From Dyadobacter soli (lineage in GTDB: Bacteria; Bacteroidota; Bacteroidia; Cytophagales; Spirosomataceae): a stretch of DNA of 64,000 nt. Shown here piece by piece: positions 33,671 to 43,500 of the stretch. The stretch is taken from contig NZ_FNAN01000020.1 in NCBI RefSeq assembly GCF_900101885.1, positions 1 through 64,000 on the forward strand, in the 5' to 3' direction. The notes beneath the pieces were generated by a model. It ran no database searches. It saw nothing but the letters and a program-made list of their open reading frames with translations, and was not told the origin of the DNA. How positions within the stretch are numbered: position 1 is the first letter of the stretch; the number at the start of each line of letters is the position of its first letter. Both the position numbers and the translations under genes were made by a program.

Positions 33671-34282
33671 TTAAAATCTTCAATTTCGGTTTCCGATACT
33701 TCTGTTTCAATTCTTTGAAATCAGAAAATTTGCTGTTCCAGACTCGTTTTAAACAACTGGTTGCAATTCTAGTTATTAAGTGAATATTTTTAAAATGGAT
33801 AATCGACGAAGAAAACTTTTTTTTCGATGAATGACGATTAATTATCGACCACTGCCGTTTTTTTGACTTTTAATAGGGTGTAGTTCAATTGTCTACTGAT
33901 ATTAAAAAGTGATTAAAAAATACGATTTTGTTATACAGTATTTTAATTTTGATAATTTATTAGTATTTATTTTGATCGGCTGCTTTTAGCGAGCCAACCC
34001 TTTGTACTTATGTTCATTACTATTCATTATTCTTTGTTGATTTTTAGATATATAATTCGATTGCAGAAACAATATATCGGAATCGACTGTAAATGAAGTA
34101 TCGACGCGGTTCAGGTTTTCGTTAGTGCGATCCCTTCGAAAGTGGAACGATCGCAGGATTTTATTTTGTTTCCTGAGCCCCGTTTTCGTTTTATTCTTTT
34201 AAAATGGTAGTCGGATCCGATTTTTGATGATGGCAGGTTTATCCAGGTTTAATGAAATCGATAATGTTACCATCGACCCGAC
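33671..34282. other. AT-rich gene-free stretch
   Basis: Clearly more AT-rich than its surroundings, as expected for the promoter region of the minus-strand locus at 33.7 kb. Short coding-like debris (TSCLKRVWNSKFSDFKELKQ, minus strand, near 33690-33760) runs into the DUF6734 start in another frame. No promoter pair can be assigned with confidence. Confidence 0.4.
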
Positions 34283-34372
34283 CTAAATTTTTCTCATTGG
34301 CAGGTGTAGTATTTCGGCCTTGTTCTTTTCGAGATCCTGATCTAAGGTGGAGATACGTAAATAAGCAATATT
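34283..34372 (-). pseudogene. Serine recombinase (resolvase) N-terminal remnant
   Basis: NIAYLRISTLDQDLEKNKAE followed by ILHL is the beginning of the resolvase/invertase catalytic domain, with the Ser of the RxS motif present. The frame ends ~7 codons later at MRKI. Upstream residues of the open frame are unrelated. It is a remnant of a transposon or invertible element at the right edge of the decayed region. Confidence 0.75.
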
Positions 34373-34618
34373 CCGGGGCGTTTTTAACGGATTAGATGAA
34401 AACCTGATTGGATGATTTATTTTATAATGTACATCTGCGACGTGCGGCCAGTGATGAGCACTGCCCAAGCCTTGGTGCCTATTGCTCTTCCATTGTAACT
34501 GTTCGATAAAATATCGATTATCAATAGGTAAGCTAATGCAGACATTCGCTTCACGGGGTGAAATGCAAGTCGGTTTTCCCTAAATTGGCCAAATAAAGAA
34601 GACTTTATTCTACCGGTC

Positions 34619-36358
34619 TCAATGTTGCACCCAAACTTTTAACTGCTCATTGCCAACAGATATCATATACAACCCGTTTTGAAGCGATTTTGTATCGATC
34701 GGCTTACCTGGCAGCAATACCGACTCGTGAACCGAAAAACCCTTCATATTTTGAATTGATATAGGGCTAAAATTGGGCGCATTCCGGATGTATACAAATT
34801 CCTGGGCCGGATTAGGATAGGCTATTGCCGCAAGGGTATTCGCGTGCACCCAGACAATCTTGGAATATTCAAAACTACCATCCCAATCCCATTGCTTCAA
34901 ACGGTAGTAGCTGTTAGTAAGCGGAAGGGCATCTGTAAAAGAGTAACTTTTCAACGTGCCCGAATCACCATTTCCATGGACAAAACCGATGGACGTAAAC
35001 ACCCGCCCGTCGGCACTCCTTTCGATTTCAAAACCTTTATTGCCGGCTTCGGTAGCAGTTTGCCAGACAAGCTTGTTGCCTTCTGCTACTTTTTTGATCT
35101 CAAATGATACAAGCGTTACTGGGAGGACCGTCCTACACTCTGCCGAATTGAGTATCTGTTCTCTCGAATAGCATCCAATCCCGCCAGAAATTTGGGCTCT
35201 TGCTTCCGGGTTTGATAAATAAGTGCACATGCTTTTCACACTGCACTGGGTAAGATTGAAAGAACCCTCAATGTAGACAGACTGGATGGAATCTGCATTC
35301 AGATTTTCCAGTCCGATTAGGCTGGGTACGTCCACACCGTTAAAGAAAATATTGTTGACAACTTCCAGGGAAGTCAGCCCGCTAAAACTTTCGAATGAGC
35401 CTTGGACCTCCCATCGACGAATGGTTTTCAATGAACCCAGGCCGTTGAAATTTCGGAAGGCCGGATTGGTTGTTCTTCGCATATAAAAAAAATCGATGAA
35501 CGTGACGTTATCCAAACCCTCATATCCCGGATAATCGCCTCCTACATAAAGTGTCCCGATAGACTTGCACGAATTCAAACCTTGGAAGCTGTTGATTCCA
35601 CCCGACCCGATCCATATCGCACGGAATGACTGTATTTGACTAAAATCCGAAAGATCGGCAAGCATCGGTAAGCCATCGATATCTACCCGACCGAGTGCTG
35701 TAACACCATTAAAAATATTTGCACTCGTGAGCAACGGGTCACTCCTTAATTCGATATCCTGAAGGTAGGGAATACTGGGCGGGAAACCGTTGAGGGACGT
35801 TAGCAACGGATTTCGCTGCACCGACAAAGAGACACAGCTGTCCAAAGCCAGCAATCCTTGCAGGTTTACCAGTTTGGTGTCGGAGATCCTCAATGTTCTT
35901 ACGGCAATTAAGCTGGAGAGCCCGTTGAGACTGCTTAAGCCGCCCATGATGTCCAGAGTTTGGACCCTTTGAAGGGCATTAAGGCCCGACAGGTCTGAGA
36001 CAAGCGGCCCCACGGCCAAAAAAAGTTGTCCGGTGTACTCCGGTAAGTCCGCTGTTAAATCCTTATCGACTGATTTCAGAGCTGAGAAGCCATTCAAATT
36101 GGTTAGCGATGGATTGTTGAATATACTGAGATTTCCTATAACCCGTGTGATAGCAGAGAACCCGTTAAGGTTAGTGATATTGCTGCCGACGCCCACATTG
36201 CCGATCAAGACGTCTCCGGTGATAACTGTGCATCCCGGATTATTTATCGGAAAATTGTCGACGCTCGCCTGGGTAGTAAAATTACCGCCAGGGCAGGCGG
36301 TTACATTAATCGCATGCAATGTGTACAGTGCGGTCATGATGAGTAGTAAAGCTTTCAT
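34619..36358 (-). CDS. T9SS-secreted leucine-rich-repeat-like surface protein
   Basis: This 579-residue exported protein has a signal peptide (MKALLLIMTALYTLHAINV, TA). Repeats of ~25-30 residues fill residues 40-390 with patterns such as NLNGFSAITRVIGNLSIFNN, NLNGFSALKSV and SLNGLSSLIAVRTLRISDT. They resemble the receptor-L / leucine-rich fold common in Bacteroidota secreted proteins. A domain typical of T9SS cargo follows (LPVTLVSFEIKKVAEGNKLV, GFEIERSADGRVF). The C-terminal type A sorting domain (AYPNPAQEFVYIRN, LQNGLYMISVGNEQLKVW) directs export through T9SS. It is probably surface-attached and may bind a ligand. Single gene, intact. Confidence 0.88.
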   Translation of the reverse strand: MKALLLIMTALYTLHAINVTACPGGNFTTQASVDNFPINNPGCTVITGDVLIGNVGVGSNITNLNGFSAITRVIGNLSIFNNPSLTNLNGFSALKSVDKDLTADLPEYTGQLFLAVGPLVSDLSGLNALQRVQTLDIMGGLSSLNGLSSLIAVRTLRISDTKLVNLQGLLALDSCVSLSVQRNPLLTSLNGFPPSIPYLQDIELRSDPLLTSANIFNGVTALGRVDIDGLPMLADLSDFSQIQSFRAIWIGSGGINSFQGLNSCKSIGTLYVGGDYPGYEGLDNVTFIDFFYMRRTTNPAFRNFNGLGSLKTIRRWEVQGSFESFSGLTSLEVVNNIFFNGVDVPSLIGLENLNADSIQSVYIEGSFNLTQCSVKSMCTYLSNPEARAQISGGIGCYSREQILNSAECRTVLPVTLVSFEIKKVAEGNKLVWQTATEAGNKGFEIERSADGRVFTSIGFVHGNGDSGTLKSYSFTDALPLTNSYYRLKQWDWDGSFEYSKIVWVHANTLAAIAYPNPAQEFVYIRNAPNFSPISIQNMKGFSVHESVLLPGKPIDTKSLQNGLYMISVGNEQLKVWVQH

Positions 36359-36905
36359 AGGGCAGGAACAGGTTTAGTTCGAAGAAATTACCTATTAGTA
36401 CTAAAACAGTTACAACGTTAGTTAAAAATGTAACTATTTCATAATTAGGTACTAATATTCTCTATTTGATCAAATTTTCCGATAATTTGGACTTAGGGTA
36501 ACTGTGCTCATAAGCACTTTAACAGGCTTAAATAGAACCTCGGATCTTCGACGCCGAAAGGGATTATATACTTTCTATCCTGGCTAAATCATCGGGAAAA
36601 ATTTCGGGACCGGGCGGTGCTGCCGAGCTGTTGAAATTGACCGGCTTGCCCCCAACACTTATACAGGTTGCAGAAAATGATGTGTTACGAAACTTCGCTG
36701 AACCTGTCTCTTGCATGGAGAACCGACCCAAGTCTGCCACAAAGGATGCAAGCATCGAGACCTAAACAGCCATGCAGATGAAGCCGGAAAATGAGACGTT
36801 TTCACTTCGGACTTCCGAATATTTAGGGAATTGTCCCGAGTAAAAAGCAAGTGTCCGGGAATTTTGCATTAAACGGGAGGTTACATCTGTTTGTCTTGGT
36901 GCGTT
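36359..36905. other. Divergent intergenic stretch
   Basis: It separates the T9SS gene (-) from the propeller kinase (+), so it should contain both promoters. Several overlapping open frames (for example 36564-36755, minus) show no family features. No RNA structure or repeat was recognised. Confidence 0.4.
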
Positions 36906-39900
36906 ATGAAAATCCGCTGCATGAAGTGGTTGTTGTTTACACTTTCTATACTTGGCATCGGGTTGACCAGGCAAGGAGCATATGGGCAATCCTATGTTGT
37001 TACCAAGTTGAAGCTTTTTCCAGACCGTGATAAGGTTCTTATCAAGGATGTGGCCAGGGATAGCAAGGGGTTTGTATGGTTTTTGACCAATGGTGAAATA
37101 TACCGCTACGATGGCTATCGGTCGCTGGATGTGCTTCAAACCATCGCCAGTCAGCTGCAAATAAACGATATGCCACAGCGGATCCTCATTGACCGACAGG
37201 ACCGATTGTGGATGGTTGGTAATGCCAATCTGAGTTACCTGGATCTGAAAACCTGGAAAGTGCATTCAGTAGAGACAGCGCTGCTTCCGCCCGTTCAGGA
37301 ACGCCAAATTTTTTCGATCAGTGAACTCTCCGATGCTACCGTCGTCGTGGCTTACGAAAACGGTCATCTATTATTGGTGAAGGAGCATCAGTTTTTCCGT
37401 GTCGATGATCTCTTTGAAAAGAGCAGGAGGTCAAGCAACAAGATGGCGCCGCGTAGCATCACGCATTGGAAAGGCAAGATATGGGTTGGAACGCAGGTGG
37501 GTATTATGATGTCTATCGATCCGGCAAAGCAGTATAAAACCCATTTTATCACGCTGCCGATAGGCGATGTCCAGGTAAGGAGCCTGATCGGACACCTGGA
37601 TACACTTTACATTGATGTTCCGGGGCGGAATGTGGCGGTTCGGCTTGCCGAAGGAGTTGGCCGACAAATGCAACCGGAAGGCTTTAAACTTTCGAATGAT
37701 AAATTTTTCCTTCTGAAGGACGGGTTGGATATTCTTGTGTATGCGGAGGACGATACCGTGTATGTGATGAATCACGATTTTCGTTTGCGGGAAAAAGTAT
37801 CGATGCCGGCCCAAAATAAGCTTAGGACAGTCGCCGGGGTTATTACAGGAGATGAGATATTGCTCGGTACCGAGGAAGGCATTTTTGTGGTGTACCCCAA
37901 AGCAAAGGGACTCACACAGCTGATCCCGCAAAACAACGGCCCCAATAAAAGCACGCGGGGAATCTATGTGTACCCTGTTGGCTCCATTTTTTATTCTACT
38001 TACAGTGGTGCAGGGTATATCGACTCGGCCGGTGCGGTCTATACGTTCGCGGAGTTGAAGCACGCTTACGCGTTGTTACCCCTGAATGAGCATGAGCTGT
38101 TGGTTGGTACCGAAGGCGGCTTTCTGAAGGTTTTCAACCGACAAAGCCGAGCGATCAAGCCGCTCGAATATAGCTTATCTGCGAATGTACAGAAGAAGTA
38201 CAGTGGGCACCTGCCCAATTATGTACTTTGTCTGGCCGAAACTTCCACGCAGATCCTGATCGGAGGGATGAACGGGCTTTGGCTTTTGGATAAAAAGCTT
38301 CGGGTGCTCGATCGGTACGAACTGACCGAAGGGGCGCCGCATATGCTGGATTTACAAATACGTCACATTCATAAGCTATCGGATAAGCATTTACTTTTGA
38401 GCACAAGTCTTGGGCTATTCGAATTGAAAAATGGGACATTGGTGAAGAGATATCCCCAGTCGGGAAATATGGGGGTCTACAAAACCATGGTTGAAAACAA
38501 CATTCTCTGGATTGCGACCCAGGGAGCAGGGCTGGTGGGTCTGGACCGGCAGTGGAACAAGGTGAAGCAGCTCACAACGGCTTCCGGTCTAGCGAATAAT
38601 CTGGTATACAGCCTGGAACAGATCGATGGCGTGAAAGTTTTGGGGACAGCCGATGGATTGAACCTGGTGGATGGTCAATATAGGGTGCGGCGCATTGGGA
38701 CCGCTGAGGGACTGAGCCAACCGGAATTCAATTCAGGTGCTTCTTTTGTGGACGCCAGACGAAAGCGCGTATATGTAGGAGGGTTGTCGGGGTATGCTGT
38801 GCTCGACATGCATCAGGGATGGTTTGATCCCGCCCATCAGCTGCAAAGCTTTGTGGCGGAGGTACACACATCCACAGGCAGGACCGGACAAAAATCCCGC
38901 GATTATACCTGGCCATATCGTGGTGAAACTACCTTGAAACTTGTTCCGGGCCAAAGTTTGACCGCCTTGTATGTGGGTACACCCGGCAATTACCGGGCGG
39001 GCTGTAACCTGGCATATGCACGCAACGGCGGGGATTGGGAGTCGCTCGATGGCGGGCAATTTATCTCGCTCATTGAACCTTCGACGGGACTGTACGACTT
39101 GCAGCTGCGTACGCGAAGCACCGGTCTGGGGCACAGCAGCAAAGTGGTGACGGTGATCAAACTGCCTCATTTTTCAGAAACCTGGTGGTTTCGTGGATTG
39201 CTGGTGCTGTGTGCCGCTGGTATCGTCGTTTTGTTTTATCGTAGCCGCGTTGCCAAAGTTCGCAGAGAGCAGGCCATTCGCAATCAGATTGCGGCGGACC
39301 TGCACGACGAGGTGGGGAGTTCGCTTACCCGCATTTTTTTTCAAGCCAATTCATTGGCCGACAACCTGGAACCTGCGGGAAAGCAGGACAGGCAATTGGC
39401 TTTAATCGCGGATACAAGTAAGCAAGCCTTGTCGACGATGAGTGATATCGTGTGGTCAATCGATTCCCGTTTTGACACGATGAAAGACCTGGTGATCAGA
39501 ATGAAAGACTATGTATACCGGCTCCGGGAAGAGTTGGGTTTCCGGTACAGGTTTGAGGAAGGAGTGGACACCGACGCTGGAATTTTGTCGCAGATGGTGC
39601 GGCAAAATATTTTCCTGATTTTCAAAGAAGCACTGAACAACGCTATAAAACATAGCGATGGTTCCGAAATTCTGATTCGTTTGCTGGCTGAACCGCACCT
39701 AAGCCTTGTCGTTGTCAACCAGTACAGGGAGAATACCATACCGCTCGGCGCCCGCCTCGGGGGGCGTGGGTTGGAAAACATGACGTTGCGCGCCGCAAAG
39801 GTGGGAGGAAAGCTTTCCATCGACGACGCCCGGGGGAGGTTTTGTGTGACCCTGGAGATACCACCCAAAAGAGGGATGTCGACACGTGCCCAATCACCTA

Positions 39901-39911
39901 ACTTTGTGTGA
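36906..39911 (+). CDS. Periplasmic-propeller sensor histidine kinase (HisKA_3)
   Basis: This protein of about 1001 residues starts at ATG 36906 (a TTG five codons upstream is less likely). After the signal peptide (WLLFTLSILGIGLTRQGAYG) the periplasmic half holds two beta-propeller-type regions of ~50-residue repeats (DVARDSKGFVWFLTNGEIYR, LIDRQDRLWMVGNANLSYLD). A Y_Y_Y-like domain precedes one membrane helix (WWFRGLLVLCAAGIVVLFYR, about 765-785). The cytoplasmic kinase has the phosphorylatable His in IAADLHDEVGSSLTRIFFQ, the N-box IFLIFKEALNNAIKHSDGSE and a GRGLENM G-box. Such sensors monitor glycans or nutrients. The stop overlaps the regulator start (TGATG), so the pair is one unit. Confidence 0.92.
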   Translation: MKIRCMKWLLFTLSILGIGLTRQGAYGQSYVVTKLKLFPDRDKVLIKDVARDSKGFVWFLTNGEIYRYDGYRSLDVLQTIASQLQINDMPQRILIDRQDRLWMVGNANLSYLDLKTWKVHSVETALLPPVQERQIFSISELSDATVVVAYENGHLLLVKEHQFFRVDDLFEKSRRSSNKMAPRSITHWKGKIWVGTQVGIMMSIDPAKQYKTHFITLPIGDVQVRSLIGHLDTLYIDVPGRNVAVRLAEGVGRQMQPEGFKLSNDKFFLLKDGLDILVYAEDDTVYVMNHDFRLREKVSMPAQNKLRTVAGVITGDEILLGTEEGIFVVYPKAKGLTQLIPQNNGPNKSTRGIYVYPVGSIFYSTYSGAGYIDSAGAVYTFAELKHAYALLPLNEHELLVGTEGGFLKVFNRQSRAIKPLEYSLSANVQKKYSGHLPNYVLCLAETSTQILIGGMNGLWLLDKKLRVLDRYELTEGAPHMLDLQIRHIHKLSDKHLLLSTSLGLFELKNGTLVKRYPQSGNMGVYKTMVENNILWIATQGAGLVGLDRQWNKVKQLTTASGLANNLVYSLEQIDGVKVLGTADGLNLVDGQYRVRRIGTAEGLSQPEFNSGASFVDARRKRVYVGGLSGYAVLDMHQGWFDPAHQLQSFVAEVHTSTGRTGQKSRDYTWPYRGETTLKLVPGQSLTALYVGTPGNYRAGCNLAYARNGGDWESLDGGQFISLIEPSTGLYDLQLRTRSTGLGHSSKVVTVIKLPHFSETWWFRGLLVLCAAGIVVLFYRSRVAKVRREQAIRNQIAADLHDEVGSSLTRIFFQANSLADNLEPAGKQDRQLALIADTSKQALSTMSDIVWSIDSRFDTMKDLVIRMKDYVYRLREELGFRYRFEEGVDTDAGILSQMVRQNIFLIFKEALNNAIKHSDGSEILIRLLAEPHLSLVVVNQYRENTIPLGARLGGRGLENMTLRAAKVGGKLSIDDARGRFCVTLEIPPKRGMSTRAQSPNFV

Positions 39912-40531
39912 TGATACGATTGGGAATTATTGAAGACGACGACCAAATTCGAGCTATGCTGGAAAATTATTTCAGTCAGCAGGCCGGTATGTCCGTTTTG
40001 CTGTCGGCCTCCTCGGTAGAGTCATTCTTTGAGCATTGGTCCGAGGGGATTTACCTGGACATCGTATTATCTGATATCGGCTTGCCGGGGGAGTCGGGCA
40101 TCAAAGGCATTCCTCGGATCAAAAGGCGGGCGCCCAAATGCGGCGTGCTCATGTTAACCGTGTACGATGATGCCAATCGCATTTTTCAGGCATTGTGCAA
40201 TGGCGCTTCAGGCTACATGCTCAAGCAAACCCCTTTGACACAAATCCGGGATGCTGTCAACGAGCTTTATCAGGGAGGCGCACCCATGTCGCCTGGCATT
40301 GCCCGGAAAGTCGTGGAGTACTTTAACCCTAAAAGCGCGGGACAGCTATCCGAGAACCTCACGCCGCGGGAAACACAAATTGTGGAGGCCATCGAGGAGG
40401 GGCTCACCAACAAGGAAGTGGCTATTCGAATGGATATTTCGCTGGAAACGGTCAAATACCACATCAAGAACATCTACGAAAAGCTGCAAGTGAACAGCCG
40501 GCACGCGCTGATCAGTCGTAAATACAGATAG
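39911..40531 (+). CDS. NarL/LuxR-type response regulator
   Basis: This protein of about 206 residues has a receiver domain with IIEDDDQIRA (acidic pocket), the phosphorylated Asp in DIVLSDIGLPGESGI, the conserved Thr in LMLTVYDD, and Lys in GYMLKQTPL. The LuxR-type HTH follows: LTPRETQIVEAIEEGLTNKE, VAIRMDISLETVKYHIKNIY. It is the partner of the kinase directly upstream. The large surface-protein gene starts 56 bases after its stop and may be a direct target or even co-transcribed. Confidence 0.93.
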   Translation: MIRLGIIEDDDQIRAMLENYFSQQAGMSVLLSASSVESFFEHWSEGIYLDIVLSDIGLPGESGIKGIPRIKRRAPKCGVLMLTVYDDANRIFQALCNGASGYMLKQTPLTQIRDAVNELYQGGAPMSPGIARKVVEYFNPKSAGQLSENLTPRETQIVEAIEEGLTNKEVAIRMDISLETVKYHIKNIYEKLQVNSRHALISRKYR

Positions 40532-40586
40532 CCTACCCAAAAGGGGGATACCGTCGTAGCACTGAATTGATTCACTTTGTGCTACT

Positions 40587-43500
40587 ATGAAAAGACTTCT
40601 ACAAAATACATCGATACGGCTGGAAAGCTTGGTAAGCTGTCGCGGCCTTTTAGCGGCTATGCTCCTTTGCGTGCAGCTGGCAGCCCAGCCCAAGGTACTT
40701 GCTCAGGTTATTACACCGAGTGGTAGTAATATCCTTTATGTGAACCGCGACGTTAACACGGGCGCGGCTGGCTATACTGGCAGCGGTGATTCGTGGGCAA
40801 ACGCCATTCCGCAGCTGGCCGATGCACTGCATTGGGCCCGACAAGCGTATCAGGCCGGAGGACACGGCTGGAGTAGCGCAAATCCCCTTCGGATCCTGGT
40901 AGCCAAGGGCGTATACCTGCCACGCTATCAGGCCGACGATCGGCATTACACTACGGATGGTGGGAGGTACAACAGCTTCGTGATGGTGCGTGATGTACAG
41001 TTGTACGGCGGCTTCGACCCGGCTGCGGGCATCGATGATCTTGGTGATGCGCGCATCCTGCCCAATAAGGCAGCTCCCGGCCAGGGTACGGTGCTAAGCG
41101 GTGATTTTTTGGGGAATGACAATCAGACTGATTTTGTCGGCCATGCCGAAAATGCCCACCACGTCGTGATTTCGGGAGGAAACGCGGGTGTCGCTCGCCT
41201 GGACGGTTTCGTGGTTTCCGGGGGGAGAACTAACGATGAATCCACCGGCATGATTCCTGTGAACGGACAAATGGTGCAACATGGAACAGGGGCGGGGTTC
41301 TATATCTCAAATTCCTCCCCGTCAATAGTAAATTGTTTGTTCTATCGGAATACAGCGACGACCCAGGGCGGCGGCGGGTGTATTTTTGGGAGTGGGTCGG
41401 AACCCACGCTATCGCAATGTACTTTTTATAAAAATGCGTCTGAAAGCGGCGGCGGCTTATATTGTTATGGGACTACGGCCATTTTTAGCGCCTGCGTATT
41501 TGAAGAAAACAGTGCGGGGAATGGGGGGGGAGGGGTGTATAATTGGGCTTCCAATACTTCTTTTACGGACTGTCAATTTACGAGAAACTCAGCGGATGGC
41601 GGAGGTGGATTGGGCAATCTACTGGGTAGCCCAGTCATAACGAATGGACTTTTTGCAGAGAATTCAGCTCAGAATGGGGGCGGGATTGGCAATGGCGAGG
41701 GAACGATTACACTTCAAGGGAGCACGTTGACTGGCAACTCGGCCACAGCGGATGGCGGAGGCGTGCATAATATCCAGGGTAACATGACCGCAAACGATTG
41801 TGTGTTTGAATCGAACGAGGCAGGTTCGCGGGGCGGAGCGATGCGGAATGACCGGGCCACGGTCATTATCCGCCGCAGCAGGATTGCCAATAACACGGCA
41901 GGCCAGGGCGGTGCAATCATCAATGAAGCATGTAACTCCGTGAATATCTTCAACAGTAGCCTGACGGGTAACAATGCCTTGATGGGCGGTGGGATGATGA
42001 GTGGATTGTGCACGTTGGTGCGCATGACCAATTGTACCGTTTGGGGAAATGTTACAGGGGCGTACGGAGGCGGTGCACTGACAAACGTGAACTCGCCGTT
42101 TACGCTGGCGAATTCGATCGTTTGGAATAACGAATCGAATGGGGTGAGCGTTAGCACGGAAGCGTCCCTTTCCACCATGTCAGGCGAATTACCCAAAATC
42201 AAGAACAGTCTGATCGCTAACTGGGGTGGGAGTACCGCCTGGAACGCGGCCCTTGGTGTGGACGGAGGAAATAATATCGATAATGATCCAGATTTTGTAT
42301 CGACCACACCCGGCAACGCGAATTTTCTCCGGCTGGCTAACCCAAGTCCGGCACGAAATACGGGTAGCAATAGCGCCTATACCGACGTGGGCGGCAACTT
42401 GTCCACCGACAAGGACCTGGCCGCCAATCCTAGGGTCGTAGGCTCGGCCATTGACATGGGTGCATTGGAAAATCAAAGCGCGCATGCGGGTATCCAGGTG
42501 TTGGTCACATCGTGGACTGGTGAAACGTTTTCAGTGGATGTGTTTCTTTCCGACGCCGTCATGCAATTGAAGCAAAAGATTGAGGATCTGAAAGGTATTC
42601 CGGTTGCTGAGCAGCGGCTTCGGTTTAACGGAGAGTCTCTGGTCGATGGCATGACACTTGGGGATTATGCCATACAAGACCAAAGTGCCCTACAGTTAGT
42701 CCGGGTAGCCGAAATATTGTATGTGGATGCAGTTAACGGCAACGATGAGAATGATGGCGTATCCTGGGCATCGGCCTCTCAATCCGTCAGTCATGCGCTG
42801 GCCATTGCCAATGCTGAACCACTTGTCTCGACCATCAGGGTAGCGAAAGGGGTATATTACCCCACCGGTGTTGCTAACGGCACAGACCGTACGTCTACGT
42901 TTCATATCGCCCGCGGTGGGATACGGTTATTTGGCGGGTATGATGCCGTTACAGGGGAACGTAACCTGACTACCAATATCACAAAGCTAAGCGGAAGCAT
43001 TGGTGATCCAGGCATTGCCACAGACAACAGCTACCATGTGATGGTGATTGCCAACATGCCCGCAGATGCAGACAGCATTGTCGTAGATGGATTTGTAATT
43101 TCGGACGGGTATGCCAACGGCGGTGGCACAGCTGCCTTTAATGGGGTATCAGTATCACAGAACTATGGCGGGGGCATTTTCAGCAAACGAAATTTGAACG
43201 GTCAGAAGTTGCGTTTCGCCAACCTGATTATTCAAAAGAACTTTGGAGCATTTGCAGCCGGGATGCTCAATGAGGAGCAGTCCTCTCCCTTGATTGTCAA
43301 CTGCCAGATCACCGGGAACGCCGCCGGAGGTAACGGGGGCGGCATGCTGAACAGGAATGCTTCGTCTCCCCAAATCATCAACTGCACCATTGCGGGTAAC
43401 AAAGCCAACGACGGTGGAGGGATTTTTAACTATATCGACGCAGCTCCGGTGATTCACAATACTATTTTATACGGTAACAGCAGCGCGATGAATAGCTATG

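Noticed and set aside
41714-42370. Long minus-strand open frames opposite the large surface protein
   Set aside because: They are shadows of the GGG-rich beta-helix repeats, with low-complexity Pro/Ala content and no start context.
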